Assembly: GCA_028284705.1 (NCBI GenBank)
Contig: JANQRE010000013.1
Location: 104,148 to 168,147 of the forward strand
Direction of reading: 5' to 3'
Length of the DNA: 64,000 bases
From: Paracoccaceae bacterium
Lineage (GTDB): Bacteria > Pseudomonadota > Alphaproteobacteria > Rhodobacterales > Rhodobacteraceae
How positions within the stretch are numbered: the first letter of the stretch is position 1; each line of letters begins with the position of its first letter. A model generated the notes under the pieces. That model was not told where the DNA came from, ran no database searches, and saw only the letters and a list, made by a program, of their open reading frames with translations. Shown here one piece after another: positions 33,996 to 43,277 of the stretch. The translations under genes and the position numbers were made by a program.

Positions 33996-35650
33996 TTTGC
34001 GACCTCATCGGCGTCCTCGATCCAGCTTTTCAGAACGGCAATCGTTTCGTCCTGACGTTCTTCAATCAGGGCTTTGAGGCGTTCGACCGGGTCGTCGGGC
34101 AGGTCGCTTTCAAGACCGTTCACAAAGCCGTCCGGACCATCCTGGATTTCGCCTGTCAGAGCCTGCCCCATCGCCGGTTCGCCCATTACGGGAAATCCCG
34201 CCGGTTCACTGTCATCCAAAAGCAGTTTCTCGCCGCCGGTTGCACCTGTTTTTTGTTCCCGCAGCAGCGGGCGCAACACAAAGAGCCCCAGAATAAGAAC
34301 AACGAGGGCGGTGATACCGATTTTTGACAAGCTCATCAGATCGAAGGGGCGACCGGTCACCCATCCATTCTCCTCACCGGCATTGATATCTGCCCGCTCG
34401 ACAAGGTCCATCGATTGGATCGTCACCACGTCGCCCCGGCCTTCCTCAAAGCCGACGGCGGATTTCACCAAAGCTTCGAGCGCTGCCAGTTCTTCGGTGT
34501 TTCGGGGTTCCCAGATTTCGGTCCCGCTGTCATCGACGCGGCGGACGCCATCGACCAGAACCGCGACCGAGATGCGTTTGATCGACCCGGCGACGCGATG
34601 CACCTCCCGCGTGGTTTCCGACACCTCATAATTGATGACTTCGCGCGTCTCATTATCTTGCGCCTGGTTCTGCCCACCGCCGCCTGCGGTGTCGCCATCG
34701 GGTAGGTTACTGGCGACCGTCACACCGCCGCCGCTCTGGCCGGTGGAAGAACTCGTCCGTTCCGTGGTGTCAGAACTGATCGCCACACGCTCGTCAGGGG
34801 AAAAACGCCGTTCCACGATGACCTCATCCTCGGGCAAGGTCTCCACATTCACTTCGACAATTGCGTTGCCAAGCCCTGTGCGGGCTTCAATCAAGCGCTC
34901 TACGTTTCGCTTAAGCTGCGCCGCGCGATCTGCTGCGGTGGCGGAAAAATCCTGCTTGGTCGTAGCCTCCAAGAGTAGGCCCCGATCCGCGTCGATGATC
35001 GAGACATTTTTCGGTGCCAGTCCGGCTACGGCAGAGGCAACGAGATACCGGATCGAGTTGGCGGTTTCGGTTGAAATCTGACCGACAGAGGCCCGAATCG
35101 ACACCGAAGCGGATGCATTGCCGGTGGACCGAAACGGGCTGGCACTGGATTGCGCGATGTGAACGCGCGCCGCCTTGATGTTCGAATTGGCAAGGATTGT
35201 GCGTGCGATTTCGCCCTCTTTTGCGCGCAGATAGGCTGCGTCGAACATCTGGGACGTGGTGCCGAAACCGGATAGCCCATCAAGCAACTCGTAGCCTTGC
35301 GCACCGTTTGCTGGCAGGCCCTGCGAGGCGAGTGAGAGGCGCAATTGATCACGACCAGCGCTGTCGACGTAAACCGAGTTACCTCGTACTTCGTAGACAA
35401 CGCCTGCGGCTTCGAGGGCCGTAATCACATCGCCAGCCGCGGCAGGTTCCAGCCCACTATAAAGAAGCGTCAGGCTGGGCTGTGACGCAAATCGCCCCAG
35501 TGCAAGGACGCCGAGACCTATCGCCAGTGTCGTCGCGACCAACAATATCCGACGACCGGTATCGAGAGAGTTCCAGACACGAAGGATTTGTTCCAATTCC
35601 TGGCTCCATTTCCCGGACCATTCTGGTTCCGTGGCCTCACTTAGGGGCAT
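33992..35650 (-). CDS. fliF: Flagellar MS-ring protein FliF
   Basis: 552 residues. There are two membrane helices (ILLVATTLAIGLGVLALGRFA at residues ~32-52, and SLSKIGITALVVLILGLFVLRPLL towards the end), the ring-building motif region ARVHIAQSSASPFRSTGNASASVSIRASVG, and the C-terminal FliG-binding tail ERLKALIEERQDETIAVLKSWIEDADEV. Start ATG 35650 (AAGG upstream) is preferred because earlier in-frame codons are not family-like. It is divergent from fliL with 67 bp between, holding a CtrA-like box. fliG is absent next to it, unlike most species. Confidence 0.95.
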   Translation of the reverse strand: MPLSEATEPEWSGKWSQELEQILRVWNSLDTGRRILLVATTLAIGLGVLALGRFASQPSLTLLYSGLEPAAAGDVITALEAAGVVYEVRGNSVYVDSAGRDQLRLSLASQGLPANGAQGYELLDGLSGFGTTSQMFDAAYLRAKEGEIARTILANSNIKAARVHIAQSSASPFRSTGNASASVSIRASVGQISTETANSIRYLVASAVAGLAPKNVSIIDADRGLLLEATTKQDFSATAADRAAQLKRNVERLIEARTGLGNAIVEVNVETLPEDEVIVERRFSPDERVAISSDTTERTSSSTGQSGGGVTVASNLPDGDTAGGGGQNQAQDNETREVINYEVSETTREVHRVAGSIKRISVAVLVDGVRRVDDSGTEIWEPRNTEELAALEALVKSAVGFEEGRGDVVTIQSMDLVERADINAGEENGWVTGRPFDLMSLSKIGITALVVLILGLFVLRPLLREQKTGATGGEKLLLDDSEPAGFPVMGEPAMGQALTGEIQDGPDGFVNGLESDLPDDPVERLKALIEERQDETIAVLKSWIEDADEVAK

Positions 35651-35655
35651 CAGCC

Positions 35656-35670
35656 TTAACAATCGGTTAG
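35656..35670. promoter_or_regulatory. Candidate CtrA box between fliF and fliL
   Basis: TTAA-N7-TTAG (TTAACAATCGGTTAG) in the 67-bp gap between the two divergent operons, so one site may serve fliF-fliH-fliN-fliP and fliL-motA-flhA. One mismatch from TTAA-N7-TTAA. Confidence 0.55.
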
Positions 35671-35717
35671 TCGATTGGGGGCTATAGGACAAAAAGTGAA
35701 CACGAAGAGAGATTCGC

Positions 35718-36197
35718 ATGGCTGATGAGACAGAAGTCGAAACGGAAGGCCCCAAGAAGGGGGGGAAGCTTGGACTGCTTATCGGTCTCGTCCTGGCCCT
35801 TCTATGCGGCGGCGGCGGCTTTTTCGCGGTTTATAGCGGTATGGTCCTGGCACCCGGAGAAACGACGGTGGCGGCCAAAGAGCCCAGTGAACCGCTGGCC
35901 CCTGTTGCGTTTGTTCCGATTGAACCTCTGACGATATCGGTCGGAGAAAACGCCAATCGCCAATTGCGATTCCGAGCACAGCTTGAGGTGGACCCGGCCA
36001 AGGAGCAGGACGTGGCTTCGGTCATGCCGCGTATTCTCGACATCTTAAACGGGTATCTCCGCGCGGTTTCGCTTGAGGAACTGCAGGACCCGACTGCGTT
36101 GATCCGGCTCCGCGGTCAAATGCTGCGACGTATTCAGCTTGTGACAAACAAGGGAAGTGTTCGCGATCTTCTGATAACTGAGTTCGTGTTTGGGTAA
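35718..36197 (+). CDS. fliL: Basal-body protein FliL (copy 1)
   Basis: 159 residues. A short cytoplasmic head, a membrane helix (LGLLIGLVLALLCGGGGFFAVY), and the conserved periplasmic domain FVPIEPLTISVGENANRQLRFRAQLEVDPAKEQDVASVMPRILDILNGYLRAVSLEEL ... DLLITEFVFG. FliL surrounds the stator and aids torque. It heads the long plus-strand motor/export operon. A second FliL-like gene is at 44682. Confidence 0.94.
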   Translation: MADETEVETEGPKKGGKLGLLIGLVLALLCGGGGFFAVYSGMVLAPGETTVAAKEPSEPLAPVAFVPIEPLTISVGENANRQLRFRAQLEVDPAKEQDVASVMPRILDILNGYLRAVSLEELQDPTALIRLRGQMLRRIQLVTNKGSVRDLLITEFVFG

Positions 36198-36201
36198 GGA
36201 T

Positions 36202-36591
36202 ATGGAGTATTTTTCCGATATTTTTCTTGGGGTTGCCGCGATTTGTGCCGCGATCTACTGCTTGCTTCTGTCACGGAAACTTTCCCGGTTTCGTGGGCTG
36301 GATCAGGACCTTGGCGGCGCTATCGCGGTTCTGTCTAAGCAGGTCGACGAGATGACAGAGGTGCTGCAGAACGCTCAGAAATCTGCGGAAGCCAGCTCTG
36401 CTGAGTTGCAGGAAATCTCGGAACGCGCGGAAACGGCGTCAGACAAACTTGAGATGCTGGTTGCTGCGGTGCAGGACCTGCCGGACCCCGTTGCCGCGCA
36501 ACCTCAGCCTGCGCCTGCACCCCCGGAGGCTGTCGAGCAACCGCTGTTTCGGCGCCGTGCTCGATTGAACGGTGGGGATGAAGCCCGATGA
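36202..36591 (+). CDS. Small membrane-anchored coiled-coil protein of the motor operon
   Basis: 129 residues: one N-terminal membrane helix (DIFLGVAAICAAIYCLLLSRKL) followed by a coiled coil (LSKQVDEMTEVLQNAQKSAEASSAELQEISERAETASDKLEMLVAAVQDL) and a Pro/Ala-rich tail. The start at ATG 36202 has GTAAGGA upstream. The pattern is of a conserved alphaproteobacterial flagellar operon protein of unknown function (DUF6468-like, uncertain). It overlaps motE by 4 bp, suggesting joint action. Confidence 0.72.
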   Translation: MEYFSDIFLGVAAICAAIYCLLLSRKLSRFRGLDQDLGGAIAVLSKQVDEMTEVLQNAQKSAEASSAELQEISERAETASDKLEMLVAAVQDLPDPVAAQPQPAPAPPEAVEQPLFRRRARLNGGDEAR

Positions 36592-37169
36592 AGTTCTTCC
36601 GTATCATTGCCCCTAAGCGTGTTCTTCTGACGATTGCCTGCCTGTTTTTGTGCTCCGGCTTGGCGAGACTGGGTATGACCGGATACGCCGTCGCCAAGGC
36701 TTCCGAAGCTGAAGCGGTAAGCCCTCAAGTCACGCAAGTGGATGAGGTCGGCCACTCCAAGGAAGTGATTGACGAACTACTGCAGCGGATCGCTACCCGC
36801 ACAAAAGACCTGGATGCGCGTGAGGCACAGTTGAGAGACCGTGCCGCCGCGCTCGACCTCGCTGAGAAGGTGGTGAACGAAAACCTCGCCCGTCTTGAGC
36901 AGGCCGAGGCATCTTTGAGAGCGACCATCGCGCAGGTCGACGGGGCGTCCGAAGGTGATCTTGATCAGCTGACGCGGATGTATGCCTCGATGAAACCCAA
37001 ACTTGCATCGCAACTGTTCGAGCAGATGACGCCCGATTTTGCTGCCGGTTTCCTTGGCCGAATGCCAGCGGATGCGGCAGGTGCGATTCTATCCGGTCTG
37101 ACAGCGGAACATGCCTACGCCATCAGTGTCGTACTGGCCGGACGAAACGCATCCGCGCCCAAAGAATAA
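36588..37169 (+). CDS. motE: MotE-like motor chaperone (MgtE-N domain)
   Basis: 193 residues. A signal or anchor helix (RVLLTIACLFLCSGLARLGM), a long coiled coil (VIDELLQRIATRTKDLDAREAQLRDRAAALDLAEKVV), and an MgtE intracellular N-like C-terminal domain (YASMKPKLASQLFEQMTPDFAAGFLGRMPADAAGAILSGL). This architecture is MotE, which in Sinorhizobium is a chaperone for the periplasmic motor protein MotC. motA follows by 30 bp with a good ribosome site (AAGGAG). Confidence 0.85.
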   Translation: MKFFRIIAPKRVLLTIACLFLCSGLARLGMTGYAVAKASEAEAVSPQVTQVDEVGHSKEVIDELLQRIATRTKDLDAREAQLRDRAAALDLAEKVVNENLARLEQAEASLRATIAQVDGASEGDLDQLTRMYASMKPKLASQLFEQMTPDFAAGFLGRMPADAAGAILSGLTAEHAYAISVVLAGRNASAPKE

Positions 37170-37199
37170 CCGACGTTCCGCAGGAAGGAGATTGAGCAA

Positions 37200-38066
37200 A
37201 TGATCGGAATCATCGGCATTATCGTTGTGTTTGTCATGGTGTTCGGGGGGTATCTGGGTGCTGGTGGCAAGATGACGATTATCCTGAAGTCACTTCCCTT
37301 TGAGTTGACGATGATCGGTGGTGCCGCCACAGGTGCGTTTCTCATTTCAAATGACGGTTCGGGCGTGAAGCATACGCTTAAAGACATCGGAAAAGTCTTT
37401 AAGGGCCCGAAGTGGAAAGAACAGGATTACGTCGATCTTCTATGTCTGTTGTTTGAACTCATCCGGATCGCGCGGCGCAACCCGGTTGAATTGGAGCCGC
37501 ATGTCGAGGAGCCGGAAACGTCACATATCTTTAGCCGCTATCCGAAAATCCAAAGCGACAAGGAAACTGTCGAGCTCATTTGCGATACGCTCCGGTCGGC
37601 CTCCATGAATTTCGACGATCCTCATCAGGTCGAAGAAGTTCTGGAGAAGCGCATGGAGGCCAATCAACATCACGCGCTGCACTCCAGCCACGCCCTGCAA
37701 ACTATTGCCGACGGGCTGCCCGCACTTGGCATTGTGGCTGCGGTTTTGGGTGTGATTAAGACGATGGGGAGCATTGATCAGCCCCCCGAGGTTCTTGGCA
37801 AACTAATCGGCGGCGCATTGGTTGGCACCTTTTTGGGCGTATTTCTGGCCTATGGGTTTGTCGGACCCTTTGCCAACAAAGTGAAGTCCGTTGTCGAGGA
37901 CGAAGCGCATTTCCACGGTCTGATTCGGGAAGTGCTCGTCGCCAACCTTCATGATCATGCGATCAATATCTGCATTGAGGTTGGACGTCAGAACACGCCT
38001 TCGCATGTGCGGCCATCATTCACAGATCTCGAAAACGCGCTGAAGGACGCCAAGCAAGCGGCATGA
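37200..38066 (+). CDS. motA: Flagellar motor stator protein MotA
   Basis: 288 residues, four membrane helices: IGIIGIIVVFVMVFGGYLGAGG, FELTMIGGAATGAFLIS, GLPALGIVAAVLGVIKTMGSIDQPPEVLGKLIGGALVGTFLGVFLAYGFVGPF. The cytoplasmic loop carries the rotor-contact arginine region (LIRIARRNPVELEPHVEEPE). It conducts ions with MotB, encoded separately at 26110. It overlaps the next gene by 4 bp. Confidence 0.96.
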   Translation: MIGIIGIIVVFVMVFGGYLGAGGKMTIILKSLPFELTMIGGAATGAFLISNDGSGVKHTLKDIGKVFKGPKWKEQDYVDLLCLLFELIRIARRNPVELEPHVEEPETSHIFSRYPKIQSDKETVELICDTLRSASMNFDDPHQVEEVLEKRMEANQHHALHSSHALQTIADGLPALGIVAAVLGVIKTMGSIDQPPEVLGKLIGGALVGTFLGVFLAYGFVGPFANKVKSVVEDEAHFHGLIREVLVANLHDHAINICIEVGRQNTPSHVRPSFTDLENALKDAKQAA

Positions 38067-40192
38067 GGGCATTTCTGACGCTTCTTTTGATAATTCTGCC
38101 CGCGAGCGCCTTGGCTAATCCTGCAATTGTCAGATCTGGGGAGCATGATGGCTTTTCGCGCCTCGTTCTTTATCTTCCCGAAGACGTTGAATGGTCACTT
38201 GAACAAGGCTCCAAAACCGCGACGCTGACAGCGGAAAACTGGACTTCGGGGTTTGATGTTGGGACAGTGTTCTTTCGAATTCCGCGTAATCGTATCGCTG
38301 CAGTTGCATCCAGGGACAGTGCTCTGGAAATCAGCTTGAACTGCGATTGTGAGGTCCTGGCTGAGGAACTACCCAACGGCCCGGTCGTGCTTGATGTTCT
38401 GGATGAGGTTGTCCCCACTGAAACGGCTGCCGAGCCGGCCTTCCGTTTGCCGCTGGTTATCCCGAGAACTCCGACCCTCGAGCGTTTCGCGGAGCAAACT
38501 CCGGAGCCCGAAAAAGAGGACCACTCTCAGGCGCTCGCCGCGTTTCGCAAATCTCTGATCGAACAAGTCGGGCAGGCGGCCTCTCAGTCTCTGCTAGAGC
38601 CGGACATCAGCGACACCGAAATGGCTCAGGAGACGGGCAGCGAAAGTGCTACAGTGGAGGACCCGATTGAAACGGCTGATCCCCAACCCGTTGCGTTTGA
38701 TGCCGCCGATCAAATCAGAACACGATCCGCGAGTGCAACTTCTCAGTTCGCACCGCCTCAGGAAGATGCCAGTTCCGTTAGGAGAAGCTGCTTCGCAACG
38801 CAGGATGTGGCGATTGCGTCCTGGGGAGATGCGCGACCATTCGCGCAGCAGCTGGGGGAACGTCGCCGAGGGCTCTATGGTGAATTCGACTCGGTGAATC
38901 AGGACAATGCGCTTGGATTGGTGCGCCTCTATCTCTTCTTCGGGCTTACCGAAGAAGCGCGCATGACTGCCCGAACCATGCTGCAGTCGGATGACGAAAT
39001 CATCTCGCTGACGATGCTGATTGCAGATGTTCTTGATGATCGCGCCAAGCCTCAGAATGAGCTTGTGGGGCAACGCCATTGTGGGGACATGGTTCGCTTT
39101 TGGTCGGTCCTGGCGGACGGCTCTTTTGTGCCCGATAAGTCTGGCGCACAATCCATGTTACGCATTTTTTCCGAACTGTCCATCGAGTTGCGACGACTTC
39201 TGGGGCCGCGATTGATGGCGCGCTTCCAGCGGGCAAATCTCCAAACCGAAGCCAGGATCGTGCAATCGGATGTGGCACGAAGCGATGCTTCGAGTGTTGC
39301 CAATGTTGTTCTGGAGGCGGGCGTATTCCTGGATGATGTCGATGACACCGAACTGGCGGCGCAGGTCACAGCGAATGATGACTTGAGCCCGGTTGCCCTG
39401 GCCGCGCTCCTGGATCGCCAAATCGCGACCAACGAAGCTGTGGACCCGAAGCTGATCGATGTTGGATTTGGCATGATCCGGGAGATCGGCAGCGGACCAG
39501 ATGCGGACGCGCTGCTGCGGAATCTCGGCCTCGCTTTAGCGAGGAACGGGGAGATTGCGCGCGGCTTGGCGACTATCCGTCGGCTCGAGCCTCAGGGTCA
39601 GAGCAAACGGGAGCTACTTGCTCAGTTTGTGAAAGAAAGTCTCGCGTCGGGAGAACTCGCAGATCGGGTCAGTTTGGCGATTGATCTTTTGCGTTCTTCT
39701 GAGATCGACAGGGTTTCGGAACCCTTGCGGTCACAAATGGCGCAGGACCTGCTGCGGAGTGGGTTTCCAGACCTTGCGGATGAAATCCTCGAACAGGCCG
39801 CCGGTGGTCATACTGACACACGTGCCCGCATCGCCTTAGCGGCGGGAGACGAGGAAGCCGCGCCGCGATTTGTGTCGGACCCCGCGGTGCCGGAAGGTAT
39901 ACGGACCGAACTCGCTCTACGGCACAATGCGATGGAGCTTTTATTGGGTGACCAAGCGCTCTCAAGGGATGCGCGCAACCAAGTCACCTGGGAGACGGGA
40001 AACTACGCCGCCTATGACGGGGACGATATTCGCGGCACCGTTATCCAACACCTGGGGGCGCGAGATATTGCCGGAACTGTCGAGACGATAGCCGAAGCTG
40101 AGTCGGTCTCTGAAAATGCTCAAAGCGCTTCCAGTGACATCAGAAAGCTGCTGGCCTCCCTCAAAAACTCAAACGAATCTAACACAAATTAA
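38063..40192 (+). CDS. Large secreted orphan of the motor operon, possible MotC counterpart
   Basis: 709 residues with a signal peptide (FLTLLLIILPASALA), an N-terminal AMIN-like beta domain (VRSGEHDGFSRLVLYLPEDVEWSLEQ), a low-complexity Glu/Ser/Thr-rich linker, and a long helical repeat-like region from about residue 230 (LGLVRLYLFFGLTEEARMTARTM ... LALARNGEIARGLATIRRL) that resembles TPR or other alpha-solenoid folds. The signal peptide implies it acts in the periplasm. It is coupled to motA by a 4-bp overlap and follows motE. In Sinorhizobium MotC is the MotE client, so a similar role is plausible but similarity to MotC was not established. Confidence 0.75.
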   Translation: MRAFLTLLLIILPASALANPAIVRSGEHDGFSRLVLYLPEDVEWSLEQGSKTATLTAENWTSGFDVGTVFFRIPRNRIAAVASRDSALEISLNCDCEVLAEELPNGPVVLDVLDEVVPTETAAEPAFRLPLVIPRTPTLERFAEQTPEPEKEDHSQALAAFRKSLIEQVGQAASQSLLEPDISDTEMAQETGSESATVEDPIETADPQPVAFDAADQIRTRSASATSQFAPPQEDASSVRRSCFATQDVAIASWGDARPFAQQLGERRRGLYGEFDSVNQDNALGLVRLYLFFGLTEEARMTARTMLQSDDEIISLTMLIADVLDDRAKPQNELVGQRHCGDMVRFWSVLADGSFVPDKSGAQSMLRIFSELSIELRRLLGPRLMARFQRANLQTEARIVQSDVARSDASSVANVVLEAGVFLDDVDDTELAAQVTANDDLSPVALAALLDRQIATNEAVDPKLIDVGFGMIREIGSGPDADALLRNLGLALARNGEIARGLATIRRLEPQGQSKRELLAQFVKESLASGELADRVSLAIDLLRSSEIDRVSEPLRSQMAQDLLRSGFPDLADEILEQAAGGHTDTRARIALAAGDEEAAPRFVSDPAVPEGIRTELALRHNAMELLLGDQALSRDARNQVTWETGNYAAYDGDDIRGTVIQHLGARDIAGTVETIAEAESVSENAQSASSDIRKLLASLKNSNESNTN

Positions 40193-40252
40193 AGGTTTTT
40201 GGCGTCCTATCGACCTCACGAGAGCCTCAAGAAATGAGCGTGTGGGTTTTGC

Positions 40253-40417
40253 ATGAAACTGAATATTCGATCTGAATTTGCGGCATGTATTGCGGTCTCG
40301 GTTTTGATCCGCCCAATCGCCTGGGGTTCTAGAGCCGTTTCCGAGGACGCGATCGATTCCAAGACTGTTGAACCACTCACAGATTTCGCAGAGGCGGTTG
40401 AGTCCCGTCAGAAATGA
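40253..40417 (+). CDS. 54-residue small ORF overlapping the flhA start
   Basis: ATG 40253 to TGA 40415-40417, encoding a peptide with a hydrophobic part (FAACIAVSVLIRPIAWGSRA) and an acidic tail (EDAIDSKTVEPLTDFAEAVESRQK). Its TGA overlaps the flhA ATG (ATGA), the same coupling that joins most genes in this operon, which supports translation. The ribosome site is weak. It may be a small exported or membrane peptide, or a leader that tunes flhA translation. Family unknown. Confidence 0.5.
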   Translation: MKLNIRSEFAACIAVSVLIRPIAWGSRAVSEDAIDSKTVEPLTDFAEAVESRQK

Positions 40418-42501
40418 AGATGTCTCTGTCAATCCGAGATTTATTCCAGCCGACGGTGCTGCTGGCCATGGCGTTGATGGCGATCATTGTCATGATGATT
40501 TTGCCCATGCCGCCCTGGGTTCTTGATGTCGGCCTGGCGGTTTCCTTCGGCCTCGCCATTCTCATATTCACTGTCACTTTGTTCATCGAGCGACCGTTGG
40601 ATTTCTCGGCCTTTCCGACAATCCTGTTGGCAGCCTTGATGTTACGCCTTTCGCTCAATGTTTCATCGACGAAACTCATCATCGGACAAGGGCATACCGG
40701 CACCAGCGCAGCCGGCGACGTGATCGAAGGCTTTGCGATGTTTATAATGGGCGGCAGCGTCCTATTGGGCCTTGTTGTGTTCGGCGTTCTGCTGATCGTG
40801 AACTTCATCGTCATCACCAAGGGCGCGACCCGGATGGCCGAAGTCGGGGCGCGCTTTGCGTTGGACGGAATGCCGGGCAAGCAGCTTGCAATTGACAGCG
40901 ATGTTGCCGCCGGAGCCATCGATCACGCGGAGGCAAAGGAGCGGCGTGAGCGAGAACAATCGGAAACGACCTTCTTTGGGTCCTTGGATGGTGCCTCCAA
41001 GTTCGTGAAAGGTGACGCGATTGCGGGTCTGCTCATTACGCTCCTGAATCTGGTGATGGGTTTGGTGATCGGTCTGGCCGTCCATGACATGCCTATCGGC
41101 AAAGCGTTTGAAACCTATGCCATTTTGACGGTTGGCGACGGTCTAGTCACTCAAATCCCGGCAGTGGTGATCTCGATTGCGTCAGCGCTTTTGCTGGCGC
41201 GCGGCGGAAATAGCGGTGCGACAGACATTGCGATCTTTTCACAATTGAGCCGTTATCCGTCTGCATTAAGTGCCGTTGGCGTGCTGATGGTATTTTTCGC
41301 GCTGGTACCGGGCCTTCCAGCCGTTCCATTTCTTTTGGGCGGAGCCGTGTTGCTCACGGTCGCGTGGATAGTGGGTCGCGATCAGCCGCAAAGCAATGAT
41401 GTCGACGAGACCAAGGTCGATACCTCACCCAAGAAAACCACGTCGATGGGCGATATTCTCGACCTTGATGACGTGCATGTCGAATTCGCGCCAGACCTGG
41501 TTGCCATGGCGTTGGATCCCGCGACTGGCCTGGAGGCCAGAATCGCGAATATGCGCAATCACATCGCCAAGAAATACGGGGTCGTTCTGCCCGATATTCG
41601 ATTGACCGATGAGTCCACGCTGCCTTCCGGTCGATATAGAATCCGGATCCAGGGTGTGACGATCGCAGAGGACAGCCTGCGCGACGGTGAATTACTGGCG
41701 CTTTTGCCGCAAGGCAGCGAAATCGATCCCGATCATCAGGAGGTTGCCGAGCCGGTTTATGGAGCTCCCGCGAAATGGATCGATCCCGCAAATCGCGAAA
41801 CCGCTGCGATGGAAGGATGTACTGTGGTCGCGCCGCCTGAGATTCTCGCGACGCACTTGCTTGAGGTCATCAAGAAAAACCTTCCGAAGCTTGTGGGCAT
41901 CCGGTCCCTGAAACGATTGCTCGACGAGTTCACAAACCTGTCCGACGAAAGTCGCAGCGCGGCTAATAAACGTCTGTTGGACGAGTTGATCCCTGAGAAG
42001 GTCTCGCTCGAGATCTTGCTACAGGTCATGCGGCACTTGCTGGAAGAGGAGGTGTCGATACGAAATCTGCCGCTTATTCTTGAGCGCATTGCCGAGGGTC
42101 GTCAGAGTTTCAATTCGGCCGAGGGTCTCTGCGAATATGTCCGGCAGGGCATGGGACTTCAGCTCGTCGGTGATTTTCGCCGCCCCGATGGGACGGTCCC
42201 TCTGGTGCAACTGGCCCCGGAATGGGAGGACATATTCACCAACTACCAAATTGAATCCGAATTCGGCGCGATCGATGTCGCCTTGCCGCCGGACGAGTTT
42301 AATCGTTTGGCAGATGAGGTCAGCAAACGCCTTGCGAAATCGTCGGAGACAGGCACGTCGGCAGGGGTGGTCACATCCGTCAAACGACGACGGTTTCTTC
42401 GTTCGGTGTTGTCCTCTAGAGGCGTGATGGCGCCGGTGTTTTCCTTTGAGGAAATCGCGCGCGACGTGAAGCCGGCCGTTGTCGGCTACGTTGCTGCATG
42501 A
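40414..42501 (+). CDS. flhA: Flagellar export gate protein FlhA
   Basis: 695 residues: eight membrane helices in the N-terminal half (VLLAMALMAIIVMMILPMPPWVLDVGLAVSFGLAILIFTV ... LPAVPFLLGGAVLLTVAWIV) with the FHIPEP loop region (ALDGMPGKQLAIDSDVAAGAIDHAEAKERREREQSETTFFGSLDGASKFVKGDAIAGLLITLLN), and a cytoplasmic substrate-docking C-terminal half. ATG 40414 overlaps a small upstream ORF; ATG 40420 is an alternative. Overlaps fliR by 4 bp. Confidence 0.97.
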   Translation: MKMSLSIRDLFQPTVLLAMALMAIIVMMILPMPPWVLDVGLAVSFGLAILIFTVTLFIERPLDFSAFPTILLAALMLRLSLNVSSTKLIIGQGHTGTSAAGDVIEGFAMFIMGGSVLLGLVVFGVLLIVNFIVITKGATRMAEVGARFALDGMPGKQLAIDSDVAAGAIDHAEAKERREREQSETTFFGSLDGASKFVKGDAIAGLLITLLNLVMGLVIGLAVHDMPIGKAFETYAILTVGDGLVTQIPAVVISIASALLLARGGNSGATDIAIFSQLSRYPSALSAVGVLMVFFALVPGLPAVPFLLGGAVLLTVAWIVGRDQPQSNDVDETKVDTSPKKTTSMGDILDLDDVHVEFAPDLVAMALDPATGLEARIANMRNHIAKKYGVVLPDIRLTDESTLPSGRYRIRIQGVTIAEDSLRDGELLALLPQGSEIDPDHQEVAEPVYGAPAKWIDPANRETAAMEGCTVVAPPEILATHLLEVIKKNLPKLVGIRSLKRLLDEFTNLSDESRSAANKRLLDELIPEKVSLEILLQVMRHLLEEEVSIRNLPLILERIAEGRQSFNSAEGLCEYVRQGMGLQLVGDFRRPDGTVPLVQLAPEWEDIFTNYQIESEFGAIDVALPPDEFNRLADEVSKRLAKSSETGTSAGVVTSVKRRRFLRSVLSSRGVMAPVFSFEEIARDVKPAVVGYVAA

Positions 42502-43277
42502 CCGCGATCATTGACGATCTTCTAGGGGTCGGGCCCGATGCAATCTTTGTCGCAGCTTTGATTTTTGCGAGAGTTGGAGCAGCCGTTTCGGTTCTGCCGG
42601 CCTTTGGCGAGCAGACAGTTCCGATGCGTATCAAGCTGATTGCTGCGCTTGCATTTGCGTTTGTCGTGGGGGCGATGATCTGGCCGGAGATTTCGGCCGA
42701 TATCCTACGGGATCGCTCCCTTTTCCTTTTGGTGTCCGAGACCGGGGTCGGGTTGATGTTGGGTCTATCTTTGCGGCTTCTGATCATCGCTTTACAGATC
42801 GCAGGCACGGTTGCATCGCAGTCGATCAGTCTGTCCCAAATCTTCGGAGGAGGTCTAGGGCCAGAGCCACAGCCTGCCTTCAGCACCCTGCTGGTGGTAG
42901 CGGGATTGGCTTTTGCGACACTGGTCGGGTTGCATGTGAAAGTCGTCATGATGTTTTCGGTGTCCTATGAGCTGTTCCCGGTTGGATCGCTCTTGCATCC
43001 CGGCAGCCTGGCGGATTGGGGGGCAGGTCATGTCAATTTCATCTTCGGCTTGGCCCTTAGCCTGGCGGCTCCCTTTGTTCTGGCGGCGACAGTTTATAAT
43101 CTCGGTTTGGGGTTCATCAGCCGCGCCATGCCGCAGTTGATGGTTGCATTTGTCGGCGCACCAGCGATCAGCCTGGCCGGCCTGGTATTGTTCATGTTGG
43201 CGACCCCAATGATGATCACGGTCTGGTTTCAGGTTTTCGCAGACCAAATCCTTGCGCCGGATTTGGGGTTTAGATGA
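42498..43277 (+). CDS. fliR: Flagellar export gate protein FliR
   Basis: 259 residues with six or so membrane helices (IFVAALIFARVGAAVSVLPAFGEQTVPMRIKLIAALAFAFVV, ALQIAGTVASQSISLSQIFGGG, FVGAPAISLAGLVLFMLATPMMI). The GEQTVPxRxK loop is typical. It completes the FliP-FliQ-FliR gate. Overlaps flhA and flhB by 4 bp each. Confidence 0.95.
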   Translation: MTAIIDDLLGVGPDAIFVAALIFARVGAAVSVLPAFGEQTVPMRIKLIAALAFAFVVGAMIWPEISADILRDRSLFLLVSETGVGLMLGLSLRLLIIALQIAGTVASQSISLSQIFGGGLGPEPQPAFSTLLVVAGLAFATLVGLHVKVVMMFSVSYELFPVGSLLHPGSLADWGAGHVNFIFGLALSLAAPFVLAATVYNLGLGFISRAMPQLMVAFVGAPAISLAGLVLFMLATPMMITVWFQVFADQILAPDLGFR

